Position numbers and translations under genes: made by a program. From Anaeramoeba flamelloides (lineage: Eukaryota > Metamonada > Anaeramoebidae): DNA of 64,000 nt. Positions 32,092 through 44,313 of the stretch are shown piece after piece (positions within the stretch are counted from its first letter, which is position 1; the number at the start of each line of letters is the position of its first letter). The stretch spans positions 3,782,001 to 3,846,000 of the forward strand of contig JANTQA010000047.1 of assembly GCA_027625915.1 (NCBI GenBank), given 5' to 3'. The notes below the pieces were generated by a model. That model did not search any database and had not been told where the DNA came from. It worked only from the letters and a program-made list of their open reading frames with translations.

Positions 32092-35000
32092 ATGTCAAAA
32101 AGATTTCATATCGTTGCGGTCATTGAAGAAAAAAAAATCAGAATTCCACTGAGAAACGTTGATGATCTTTTAATTTCAGAACTTATTGAAAAGATTAAAC
32201 AAAGGAACACATTCACAAAAAAAGAGATTGTTGGTGTTAAAACAGGGAACGATGAATTTCTGTTTTCTGAGGATTATATTGTTGATTTACTTGATTCTGG
32301 CGATCTTGTTTATTGTGTTTTGAAGGAAAACAAAACCGAAAAAGAAGAGAAATCAAAAGAAAAAAAACAAGAACCAGAAAAAGAACCAGAAAAAGATCAA
32401 GATAAAGATCAAAAAATAGAAAAAGAACAAGAAAAAGAAAAAGAACAAGAAAAAGAAAAAGAACAAGAAAAAGAAAAAGAACAAGAAAAAGAAAAAGAAC
32501 AAGAAAAAGAAAAAGCTAAAAAAACAGAAGAGGAAGATGAAGATGAAGATGAAGATGAAGAAAGAAAAAAGCTTGAAAAAATTCACCGATTAAAACAAAA
32601 TAAAAATAAAAATGGGTTTGTTACTTTTGATCCGTTGAGAAGTGCAAACAAAATTGATATTTCTAAATTTGAAAAAAAATTAAATATTCAAGACAAAAAA
32701 CATCCGCTAAATGAAAACAATATTTCTCTGAATCAAGAAAAGAAGGAAATTGAAACAGAAATAAAAGAAAAGAAAAAAAAAGAAAAAGAAGAAAAACCAA
32801 AATCTAATTCTGAACCCGAATCAAACAAAACAGAATCAGCATCCAAATCAGATAAATCAGAATCAGATAAATCAAAATCCGATAAATCAGAAACCGATAA
32901 GTCAGAATCAGACAAATCAGAATCAGAAACAGAAAAAGAATCTGAATTAAAAACAAAACAAACAAAGATTGAAAAACAAGAAAAAGATCAAGAAAACAAT
33001 GAAGAAATAGAAAAAGTTACAGAAACAGAAGAGGAAGAGGAAGATGAAGAAAGAAAAAAGCTTGAAAGAATTCATCAATTAAAACAAAATAAAAATAAAA
33101 ATGGGTTTGTTACTTTTGATCCGTTGAGAAGTGCAAACAAAATTGATATTTCTAAATTTGAAAAAAAATTAAATATTCAAGACAAAAAACATCCGCTAAA
33201 TGAAAACAATATTTCTCTGAATCAAGAAAAGAAGGAAATTGAAAAAGAAAGCAAAAATGAAGAAGAAAAAGAAGAATGCGAAGATAAACAAGAAATAAAT
33301 GAAAAACAAGAAGAGAAGAATCAAAATGAAAATGAAAATGAAAAAGATATTATCAATGAAAAAGAAGCAAAACAAAAATCTAATTCTGAACCCGAATCAA
33401 ACAAAACAGAATCAGCATCAAAATCAGATAAATCAGAATCTGACAACCCAGAATCCGATAAATCAGAATCAGATAAATCAGAATCAGATAAATCAAAATC
33501 AGATAAATCAGAATCCAATAAATCAGAATCAGATAAATCAGAATCCAATAAATCAGAATCAGACAAATCAGCATCAAAATCAGAAAAATCAGAATCAGAC
33601 AAATTAGTGATCAATAAATCAGAATCAGATAAATCAGAATCAGATAAATCAGAATCAGATAAATCAGCATCAAAATCAGAAAAATCAGAATCAGACAAAT
33701 TAGTGATCAATAAATCAGAATCAGAGAAATCAGAATCAGATAAATCGAAATCAGAATCTGAAAAAGAACCAAATGAAGCAATTGAAGAAAGTATAAATCT
33801 AAAAGAAAATTCAGATCAAAATGAAACTGATGAACAACAATCTACATCAAATGAAGATGGCGAGTCAAGTTTTTCTGAATCAGAAGTAATGGATTCCGAA
33901 GAAGTGGATAATATTTTTAATGAAATTGATGAACCAACATTAATTATAGATAAAAAACAAAGTGATTTAGATAATCAAATACAAATAAAAGATGAGAATC
34001 AAAATAATGATCAAGAATTAAAAAGTGATTCATCTCAATCATTTCTTGAAGATGATTTTATTGAAGATATAATTGAAGATCAGTCAATACTTATTAAATC
34101 AAATTCTGAATTTGAAAATGAATCCGATTCTATAAATGGGTCTGTGGATGACGAAATAAAAGAGAATGAAGATGAGATCAAAAAAGAGGAAGAAGAAAAT
34201 ATACAAACAAAAAAAGAACCAGAAGAAAATAAATTTAATGATCAAGTTGAAAAACAAGATGATAAATTAAAGATAATTGAAGAAGTTGAAAAAGAAAAAA
34301 TTGAAGAAGAAAAAGAAAAAGAAGAAAAAGAAAATGAAAATAATGAAGAACCAGAAGAAAATAAAGTTAATGATCAAGTTGAAAAACAAGAAGATAAAAT
34401 AAAGATAATTGTACAAAAAGAAAACCAAAAAGATGAAGACGAAGATGAAGATAAAGAAAAAGTAGATGAAAAAGAAGAAGAAGAAAAAAAAAATGATCCT
34501 ATAGTTAATTATTATCTAGAAAATTTCAATGATGATGATTTTAAAGAAATGAGCGAATTGTCTACGTCTGATCAATCTTCCATTTCTGAACCAACAGAAT
34601 CTGATACAGAAGAGGAAAAGTTAAAGGAAAAAATACAAGAAAATGAAGAAAACAAAGAAAAATCAGAATCAGACAAATCAGAATCAAATAAATCAGAATC
34701 CGAATCGGATAAGTCGGAATCAGAATCAGATCATAAAAAAATTACAGAAAAACAAGAAGCAAACAACAAAACCGAAAAAATAAAAAAAATAGAAGAACAA
34801 GATAATGTTATGGAAAAGCCTGAATATAATTCTTCAATTAAAAATGAGACTGGATCAAATTTAATTATAAATGAAAATCAAATAAAAATTGAAACAAGAG
34901 AAATAAAAAGTATAGACAAAACAGATTCATTGTCTAAAAATGAATCCGAAATTAAAACAGATGAAGAAATAGAAAATAAAAAAGAAATTGAAAAAAAAGA

Positions 35001-37112
35001 ATATCAAAATAAAGAAAATCTCGAAAAAAGCATTTCAAAATCAGATAAATCAGAATCAGACAAATCAAAATCAGACAAATCGGAATCAGAAGAAAAATCA
35101 GAATCAGAATCCGATAATTCAGAATCAGAATCAAAATCAGATAAATCAAAATCCAATAAATCAGAAGAAAAATCAGAATCAAAAGAAAAATCAGAATCAA
35201 ACAAATCAGAATCAGAAGAAAAATCAGAATCAGAATCCGATAAGTCAGACTCAGACAAATCAGAATCAGAATCAGAATCAGAAAAAGATATAAAAAAAAA
35301 TCAAGAAAAAAAAATTCTAATTACTAATTTACCAGAGGACTTAAGTGATTCCATTGGATCTGATGAAAATAATAATGAAATCAATCCAAATTCTGAAGGA
35401 ATTAAAGAAACAAAAATTACCAAAAAAGAAAATGTTCAAGATCAAAAAGTTGAATCACAAAATAATAATGATTCATTTAAATCTGAAGATTTTCTTACGA
35501 ATTCACAAAATATTGATTTTCAAGGTGAATTTAAGACTGAAGAAACTATTAACACTGTCAAAAAGAAAAGAATTAATAAAGAAGGAGAAGAGAAGGGGAA
35601 TGAAAAAGGAGAGGGGAAAATAGTCAGTAATAATGAAGAAGCAAAATCAGAATCAAAATCAGAATCAGACAAATCAAAATCAGATAAATCAGAATCAGAC
35701 AAATCAGAATCAGAAGAAAAATCAGAATCAGAATCCGATAAGTCAGACTCAGACAAATCAGAATCAGAATCGGAAACGGAAACAAAAAAAGAAAAAGAAA
35801 TAGAAAACGATAAAAAAATTATTATGCAAAATGAAAATACAATAAATCTTGATGAAGAAAATGAAAGTTTAAAAGATGATTTAATGGATGATTTAAAAGA
35901 ATTAGAAACAGAATTGTTATCACAATCAAATGAAAATAAAGAATCCAATAGTCAAATTGATGAAGAATTTGAAAGAGATAAAGCACTTTTAGAACAAGAA
36001 TTAAAAGATTTACAATTTTTAAAAGATACTAACAATTTAAATGAAGAAGAAACAGGAGATAAACAAAATAAAAGTGAAAGTGGCAGAGAAAGTGAAATTG
36101 AAATTGAAAGTGAAAGTAAAAGTGAAAATAAAAGTGAAAGTGAAAGTGGAAGTGAAAGGAAAAGTAAAAGCGAAAGTGAGAGTAAAAGTATAAGCGAGAG
36201 CGAGAGCGAGAGTGAAGGCGGTAGCAGTGCTAATGACGAAATTATTATTAATTCAACAATTTCACAAGAAAGATCACTTCTTTCACAGCTTGATTATAAA
36301 GAAGGTAAAATAATTCCTGAAGAAATTAAGGAAATTAAAGAAGATAAAGGAGAAAAGGGAGAAACAAATAAAGAAATGAATTTAATAAATTTGAAAAAAA
36401 ATGAAAAGGAATTAGAAGAAATTAAAATCTTTTTTAATAAAGAGTTAGATGAAATTCAACAATTAGAAAAAGATATTCAAAATTTAGAAAAAGAAAATTC
36501 AACATCACAAATTAATTATTATCCAACCAATGACAAAAAACAAATTAATAATGGCAAGGCCAAAAAAAAAAAGAATTGGACACTTGAAGAAGAATTAGAA
36601 TTTGATAAAGTAGTTTACAGATCATTACAGCAAGAGATAGAAAAATTAAAATTAGAGATCACTCAAGTGGAATATTCCATTAAAAACGAAGGCAAGAAAA
36701 CACCAAAAGTAAAAATTACGAAAGAAATAAATTTGCCCATTGAATCTAAAAAAAAATCCACATTAAGATTAGAACAAAAAAGGGTTCAAGATGGTAATCA
36801 ACAAGTTCCAAAGATACCAGATGAATTATTATGTCCGCTTAGTGGGAAAATGTTTATTAATCCTGTTATTACACCATTTGGCCATACATTTGAAAAAAAT
36901 GAAATCATTCCATTTATAAAATTACATAAGAAATGTCCAATTACCGAAAAGCCACTAACAGTTAATCAGTTAACACAATCAATTGTTATTAAAAAATTAT
37001 GTGAACGTTGGAGAAAGGAAAATGGGATCCCTGAACCAAAATTGGGAAAAGAATATAGCAATGACTTTGAATATGATTCAGATTCTGATATAGAACTTGA
37101 TTTTTGTAATGA

Positions 37113-37144
<32 letters not shown>

Positions 37145-39318
37145 AGAAGAAGCAAAAGCAAAAGCCAAAAAAAAAAATAAATAAAAAGCAAAATGATAAT
37201 AATAAAGAAAAGGATCAATTTGACGATTTTATGACTTTAGGAACAAATGTTATTGATGATCAAAGTAAAGGTTCAGATAAAGAAAATACAGGAACACAAT
37301 TAAAAAAAAAGAAAAACAAAAAAAAGACCAAACATAATATTTCTGAAAGTGACGTTTTTGAAGATCCAAAATTTAAAAAACAAAAATTTAATGTTTTCAC
37401 TTTAGATCAATTAGGAATGTTCAGATTAAGTTATAATATTATACTTAACAAAGAAAATTTACTTATCAAAGATCAAGATGGGCAAGAAATAACTGATTGC
37501 TATTTAAATATTATTGTCAAGCAAAATGCAAAGCAACAAAATATCGTCAAAATCCAATTATTAAATCAAGAATTTGTAATAAAATTCATCAAAACAGAAG
37601 AATGTAATAAATGTTTAAAATTGATTAATACACAAAAAAATAAATTGAAAAAACTAACGAAGAAAAAAAAATTAAGGAATAGGAATAAAGGATATTGGCT
37701 CTGGAATGTTAGTGAAGAAACTGGAAAGGGGAAAGTTTATGGGGGATCACAAATTAAAATGTATTCTGATAAAATCGAACATTTAGATTATAAAGACGAA
37801 AGCTTTGAATACAATTTTGAAAATGTTAGAATGAAGAAAAAAAAAAATACAAAAACTGTCCAACTTACAATTAATAAAGGCAATCGCAAAATCTATTTTA
37901 CATTTATGAATTTGTACCATTTAACAAATTTTATTAATTTTTTTGATCAACAAAAAGAAAATGGTTCCAAAATGAAAGAAGAAGCAAAGGAAGCCAAATA
38001 CGAATTTTTTGAAACATTTCCAATACATATCATACCGCCAAATAAAAATGCGAAAAAAATGCATTCGGTAATTATTTTACAAAATGGAATAATTAAATTT
38101 GAAGATTATTTAGGGCAACATATTAAAGAAAATATTAGCCTAGCCAAATTCCAGATCCGTAACGATTCTTTACCAATTGGTAAATTGATTTTACCAATAA
38201 ATCCAAAGAGGAAGAGGAAGAAGAAGAAAACATATAAAATTGAATTTGAAAGAGTTCAAAATATGATGAAATTTTCTTCATATTTCGGTATACAAGAAAT
38301 AGATAAAGCAGAGAATGGCTCAAATTTTGCCAGCACTAATAATATACATAGTAATGACAACAGCATTAATAGTAGTGATAGCAGTAACAACAACATCAAC
38401 AACAACAACAACAATAATAATAACACTATTAAATTTCAAAATGATTTTAGAACACAAATAAAAATAATTAACGAAAAAAATGAAACAATTTCTTTAGGTG
38501 AAATTTCTTTTATTCGATTTAATTGCTGTATCCAAACAAAATCTAAAGCCTATAGATCACAGGTATCAAACATTAGACATTTCAAGCACAAATCAAGAGA
38601 AACAATGAGTCTAATTCAAATTTCTGGCAAAAAATTGTTAATTATCTTTGAAACTTCTTTGCAAAGAGAAAAATTTTCCGAATATTTCATCTATTTAAAC
38701 AAGCAATATGAAGAATCTAGTTCCCGCACAATTAAATTTACCATTATATACTTTGATACCAGTATAATGAAAAAAACTGGCAAGGGTACATTACATATGA
38801 AGGGCAAATATGCCATCTTCCGATCAAAGGGGCAAAAATCCGTCAAGGTTTCAATCGAGAATGTAAAAATATCTGTAAATTCCCAACAAAACGAAACTGT
38901 TACAATGTTCATCGACAATGGCGATAAAAGAATCAACTTTGTAATGGCGCAAATACAAGACGTTGAAGTTTTGACTCAATTTATTCCTTTAAAGGAGCCA
39001 GTTACCTCGACCCAATATTTTGGTATGATCATTAATTCCAAATTGAAAAAATTTAATCAAGGAATGAACGTTCGAATTGATTTTGAGAACGAATTTGTCA
39101 CTTTTTCTTTATTTGAATTGAAAAAGGTAATAGCTAAAAAGATTAAAATCATTAAAATATTTACTGCACGCAGAGACCCTAATAATTCCAAAGCAGTCAA
39201 ATTTAATTTGAATAAAAAAAATTCTTTAGGAATTGAGCTTGTTTCAACTTTATATGCACAAAGTATTGTCCATCTAGTAGACAAAATCAAAGAAAATTTG
39301 GGCCAAAAAAAGAAATAA
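32092..39318 (+). CDS. Giant U-box protein with Ser/Glu/Lys repeats and six C-terminal PH-like modules
   Basis: A single exon of 2408 residues. Residues 4-80 (FHIVAVIEEKKIRIPLRNV onwards) resemble a ubiquitin-like or beta-grasp fold. Residues 85-1500 are low complexity: EKEQEK units, many SDKSES units, and acidic coiled coil. Residues 1574-1648 are a clear U-box: IPDELLCPLSGKMFINPVI, GHTFEKNEI, CPITEKPL. U-boxes recruit E2 enzymes, so an E3 ubiquitin ligase role is likely. A Lys run follows (about 1674-1690). Residues 1766-2402 divide into about six diverged segments of 95-105 residues (starting near 1766, 1865, 1967, 2111, 2210, 2305), each with alternating beta strands and a final FxxxF helix, as in PH-like folds; this is inferred by eye. 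The Ser-rich tracts would be good kinase targets. No intron is needed. Residues 157-220 are duplicated at 320-383. Confidence 0.85.
32411..32516 (+). repeat. 18-bp tandem repeat coding EKEQEK
   Basis: Near-perfect tandem copies of an 18-bp GAA/AAA/CAA unit inside the U-box gene. Length changes here would keep the frame. Confidence 0.85.
32560..32754 (+). repeat. 195-bp direct repeat, first copy (second at 33049-33243)
   Basis: Two copies offset by exactly 489 bp, with about three mismatches clustered in the first 30 bases and none seen in the rest. They encode GFVTFDPLRSANKIDISKF and flanks. The following SNSEPESNKTESASKSDKS segment is duplicated too, so the event copied a larger block. Confidence 0.9.
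33049..33243 (+). repeat. 195-bp direct repeat, second copy
   Basis: Partner of 32560-32754, see there. Absence of synonymous change over about 165 bp indicates a recent duplication or gene conversion. Confidence 0.9.
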
Positions 39319-39598
39319 TACCAAATATTATCTCATTTTTATTTTTATTTTTTGTTTTTTTATTTTTCTTCCCTTTTGACGAATTTTTTTTTTTATATTA
39401 AAAAAAGGCATATTCGTTTCCAGAATTTTTTTTTTTATTAGAATTTTATTTTAATAGAAATAAATTTGGATATTTTTCAGTTTGCTTTATTGCTTTTTCT
39501 CCTCAATTTTTTTAATTTTTTAAAAAATTTTCAAACAAAATATTAATATTTCTTTCCTGCTGAAATTCAATTGACTTTTGTTTTCGTATTAAACTAAA

Positions 39599-40126
39599 AT
39601 TAAAAATTTTTCAGGCAGTTAAAACTGGTTCAAAGAATCACGATAATACAATTTCCTGAAAATTGGAAATAATTTTGATTTTTTTGATAAATATGAAAAT
39701 CATTTTTTCATCTTTTTAGTTTTTTATTTTGTATTTCATTTTTTGAATGAGGTAACATAATTGTTCGATCAATAATATTTTAGGATATTTAATATTAAGT
39801 TAAAGTCGGGTTTTTCAAAATAGAAAAACTCAAATAAAATTTGTAGATGATATCTAACTATTTGATCGATCAATATTCCTAATATAATTTAAACAAATCT
39901 AGCAATAAATTTTTTTATATTGCTCTCTCCAAAATTTTTAACACACCCATAATTTATTAATATTGATAATTATTTATTTTTTCGGTTTCTGAGTATTGGA
40001 ATTTATAAACTTGTGTAAACATTTCAATTAGTAAATGGTTTTAATTTGGTATTTCTTCCAGAATTGATTAAATAATTTTTTTTCTTCAAAAATGAATTTT
40101 GGTAGGTGTTAAAATTTTTAAATTGG
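39599..40126. mobile_element. MITE N-1, copy 3
   Basis: Shares AATACAATTTCCTGA and GGAAATAATTTTGATTTTT with 9688-10211 and keeps the order of later blocks (CTCAAATAAAATT, TTGATAATTATTTATT, CATTTCAATT). Ends are weak inverted repeats. Limits approximate. Confidence 0.65.
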
Positions 40127-41552
40127 AAGTTTATTTGCCAATCAAATCTTTTGATTGTAGTTTAAAATGAAAAAGTGTTGTTTTTTTAATAAAATCCAAA
40201 TTATTTTCATACCACTTTATTTGTTATTTTGAAATAATTTAAAATTAAAAAGAGAAAAAATAATAATTTATGATTTATTTACCTTAAAATATCTACAAAA
40301 AATAAATTATTGTTTTTAAAAGGTTTACTCAATCTATAATTTTACTGAAATTATTTTTGGTAGATTTGATCAGAGTTGCTTATTAAATCAATCTTGAATT
40401 TTATTTATTAAAACCATTTTTTCTAATTTTGATATATTTTTTCAAAACTTGTCAATTTTTTTTTCATTTTATTTTTTTTTCCATTTTAACTAAAGTTCAA
40501 TATTTTTTTTCTTTTTTTTCTTTTTTTCTTTTTCTTTTTTTTTCTTTTCTATTTTCATTTTTTCGAAAGCCAGTTTAAATAAAAAAAAATATCTTTAAAA
40601 ACACAATTAAATAATATGAAAATTTATATGATGTAATATCTTTAAAACATTTAATTCTTCATAAAAAATCAGCTTATTAATCTTTTTATCAGTGGAAATT
40701 CAATAATAAAAAATCCTTAATGATCATTTCCAAAATTGTGATTTATTTTTATTTTTTAATTTTTTTTGTTTTTTATGTTTTTTTATATTTAAAATAAAGG
40801 TTTTTTCTGTACCAATAATTCTTAAAAATCGACTTATTCCCAAAATTAATCAGTTGAATGAAAAAAAAAATAAATAAAGAAGATTGTATTGTTTTAATCA
40901 ATGAAATAAAACCAAATTTTTATATAAAACAATACTTTAAAACAATAATAAATTTAATTCTTCTTCAATAATGTTTATGTATTTAAAATATTAAAAATAT
41001 CATGGAATAATAGTTTTGTTATATTAAAAATATTTAATTGAACCAAGAAACACAATTTTAATATTATATAAAAAATCTCAGTCTAAATAATTTAATTTAG
41101 TCAAAATAAATTATTTTTTAATTAAAATAATTAAAAAAACAAATAAATAGTTAATCAAAAAAAAACAGTTAAAGAATTTAAAAAAATGAGTATTGAAAAT
41201 TTATTATTATGTGTGAAAATAATATAAATACTGTGTAAAATTGAAAGTACAAATTAAACTAGTTTTTTAATTACAATCCAAAATATAAACAATAGACGGT
41301 TAATTAATCCTATGGATAAAATAATTGAATGTATTACAAATAAATTAATTAAATTAATCATTAAAAAGAGAGGATGAATATACAAATTTGAACTGTATAC
41401 ATATTTTAATTAAATAAAAGTTTATCTGGAATATTTTTTAAAATACTATATAAACAAATTGAATTTTTTATGAATTCATCCATTAATTACAATTTGGGTT
41501 TATAACTAAATTTTTAGTTGGTATAGCAATAATAAAGTTTTCCATATATATA

Positions 41553-42050
41553 CAAGTGTAAATAAGGAATGTTGTAAAAAATAGAGTTTTTACAATTTTA
41601 GAAATAAATAAAGAGTTCCATTCATTTATCCAAATTTTTGTAATAGTAAATATAATATCTGAGTATCTTAATAGACTAATAACAATTTTAAACAAAAAAT
41701 CATTGGCAAACAACAATCTTTCAAATTTAAAAAATTACATTTTTTAAATAAAGTATTGATACAGTAAATTTCACTTTTAAGGCACAAACTTTCAACGAAA
41801 TTTAAGGCACAATAAAAATCTCAAATTAAGGCACAAAATTTGTAATTTTTTTTTTACAATCTATTGTAGTATAATATGATATTTGTGCTTTAATTTGAGA
41901 TTTTTTTGTGCCTTAAATTTCGTTGAGAGTTTGTGTATTAAAAGTGAAACTGACTGTATTGTCAAATTTTGGATAAATGGAATGGAACTCTTTATTTATC
42001 TCTAAAATTGTAAAAACTCTATTTTTTACAACATTCCTTATTTACACTTG
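41553..42050. mobile_element. Foldback MITE PAL-1, copy 2, carrying a nested MITE
   Basis: CAAGTGTAAATAAGGAATG and its inverse form the ends, TA at 41551-41552 and 42051-42052. The arms of about 90 bp are nearly identical to each other yet differ from those of the copy at 22109-22490 at more than ten positions. About 300 bp of its own sequence remain once the insert at 41762-41956 is removed. Confidence 0.88.
41762..41956. mobile_element. 195-bp MITE nested in PAL-1
   Basis: TA at 41760-41761 and 41957-41958, ends CAGTAAATTTCACTTTTAAG and its inverse (with a small insertion), then AAATTTAAGGCAC and GTGCCTTAAATTT pairing again. The CAGT terminus and TA target suggest Tc1/mariner machinery. 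No second copy in the window. Confidence 0.88.
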
Positions 42051-42229
42051 TATAAATATAATAAGATAAAATGGAATAATATATACATAAATAATAAATA
42101 TAGATATTATTATGGTTATTATATCTAAATTTTCTGACTGAATCAGTTTTAAAATATTTAGGAAAACAAATAAATAAAAAATATTTTAAATAAAATTATT
42201 AAAAAAAAAATTATTAGTTTTTTAAGAAG

Positions 42230-42560
42230 AAGAATGAGTTGGTATATTCCGGATGTGGTCAGCTTATCGCCTATTCTATTTACTCTAATAATATATTTTT
42301 GTTGATTTAAGAGATCAAATATAATAAATAAATCCCTGTCAAAAGTTCGTAGATGATTAAAATCCTAATTATTAAAGAGAAAATATATATCAATTTTGTA
42401 AAAAATTAATTGCATATATACTATACTTATATAATTTGGGTTAAACCCAAATAAAGATAAAATAGAAATATCACAAGGTTTATCAAAAATTAAATATTGG
42501 GGAATTTTTTTAGAAAAAAATTCACATTTAATATATAATCTGAAAAGGGAAAAAATAAAC
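42230..42560 (+). mobile_element. Decayed non-LTR (LINE-type) reverse transcriptase fragment
   Basis: Translations of this stretch show, in the right order and spacing, the reverse-transcriptase block SLSPILFTLIIY, a degraded catalytic FVDD-like block (INFV then LHIYYTY), and the following GLNPNKDKIEIS and IKYWGIFLEKNSHL blocks. SLSP and NPNK are typical of non-LTR enzymes. The reading is broken by several stops and at least one frame change, so it is a fossil. Homology probably continues to about 42900 but is not clear; no endonuclease or poly-A end was found. Confidence 0.6.
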
Positions 42561-42974
42561 TTATAACAGTTCTAAATTATTATTTAATATCAATTATCAG
42601 AATGCATCTTTGAAAATTATATTATATATATACTTTTAAAATAAGTAAATTAATATATAAGTTTGAAATTTATCATGAGAAAAAAATTCTAAATTATTAC
42701 AATTCTTGGATTAACACATTTTTGATGGAAATATATAATTAGTCAAAAAAACATCACTTTTCATTTATAAAACACAATTTAGATTTGAAAATATTCTAAT
42801 TTCAATTCATTAGAAGAAATTTTAATTTCAAAAATCTATTTATCTGAATTATCTCTTATTTATCTTTTAAAATAAATAAAATAAAATCAAAGAATTAACA
42901 ATAAAATTAATTGTAATGAAAAGAAATTTATAATTATAATTATAAAATGTTGTTTAATTATACATAATGGAAAT

Positions 42975-43735
42975 GCAGTTAGGTTTTTTTAATTTAAGGG
43001 TATAAAATAAAATCAAATATTTTTCTCAATTCTTTTAAATTCTGGAAAAGATAGACATTCTGTGGTACTCTACTGTAGTCACCGGACACACCAGTTAGGT
43101 TTTTTTTTTTAAATTTTTGTATTCAAACAAAAATTAAAGAAATTTCATTATGATAAATATATATAAAAAAAAACATAGTTAGGTTTTATTGTATTTATGG
43201 TTTATTCCAAAAAGGTAAAAATAAAACTCTTATCATTTCTTGAGTTTTTTATAATATTTGAAAAATCAATAGATTTTACAAATAAAAAAGAAAACCCCAA
43301 GAAAACCACCATTAGTTTTTTTTAATTTCAGAAATTTAAAAAAAACCTAGGCACTCTACCATAATCTACTGCCACTTTCAATATTTATCATCAGTTATTT
43401 TTTTTTTCATAATTGGGTTTTTATTAAATGAATAGAGATTTTTCAAAAACAATTAACTATTATCTATTCAACAAAATATCCCAAAGTTGAATTTAAAGAT
43501 AATTCATTGTTAGATCCATTAAAAAAAAATTACCCCAAAATAGAACTTTTTTCTAAACTAGAGACTTTTAAAATTCGCTATACTATTAAAAACAATAAAT
43601 ACATCAGCCTCAAGATTTTTCAGTTCTGAACTGTTCGGTTATATTTAGAATAAACTCTATTAAAAGGATGAAAAGATAATTGAAATAATAGTTTTGTATA
43701 ACTTGGAATTGTCGATTTTATTTATTCATACTAGT
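42975..43735 (-). repeat. Dispersed repeat block, inverted copy of 3708-4380
   Basis: Includes an FB-1 ladder (42975-43390) and the segment running to ATACTAGTGATGG. Landmarks shared in reverse with 3708-4380 are listed there. Confidence 0.6.
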
Positions 43736-44313
43736 GATGGCTAGACCTTTCAAACAGAATTTTCCAAAAGACATTGTAAAGTACATATTAATTATTTAAT
43801 AACATATAAATTATTTTTATAAAAATTTTCTTAAAAACATTATTAATATTGAATTAAATAAAAAATCAAAAAATTCTTCCAAAAACAAAAAATTTACAAA
43901 ATGAAATGTGTAGTGAATCATTTATAAAATAAATGATATCTTTTTTTATTTTTATTTTTTTATTTTTTTTTTTTTGTTTGTGTTATGATACGAATTAAAA
44001 CCCTGTTATATTTAATTCCGTATTTAAGAAGCCATCAATTATCTAAATGAAGAACTAAATTTATAATGAATAAATTTCGTATTAATTATTATTAAATTTA
44101 TTTTTTTATTTTTTTTTTTTTATGATATATGATCAAATAGTCGGCTTAAAAATACAGTCATTTTAAAAAAGTGAGGCAAAAAAAAAAATTTAAAAAGTAA
44201 TATTAAAGCATGGTTCTGAAAACAGTTTAATTTGAGGTTTGTCTACTGTTTTAAAGCCTTTTTTTGACAACACTTTGTTTAAAATGAATTTCAATATCGA
44301 GCGCAATGGAAAT

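Larger units (their letters stand above)
39319..44313. other. 5-kb convergent intergenic region between the U-box and FKBP genes
   Basis: Both flanking genes end here. Contents: N-1 element 39599-40126, PAL-1 foldback 41553-42050 with a nested MITE, LINE-type fragment 42230-42560, dispersed block 42975-43735, and a lone TA-C end near 44155. The stretches 40.2-41.5 and 43.75-44.15 kb are AT-rich with no feature seen. Confidence 0.65.

Noticed and set aside
33299-33710. Frames rich in NQINQNP or SDLSDSDLS inside the U-box gene
   Set aside because: Alternate-frame and antisense readings of the TCAGAATCAGATAAA-type repeats.
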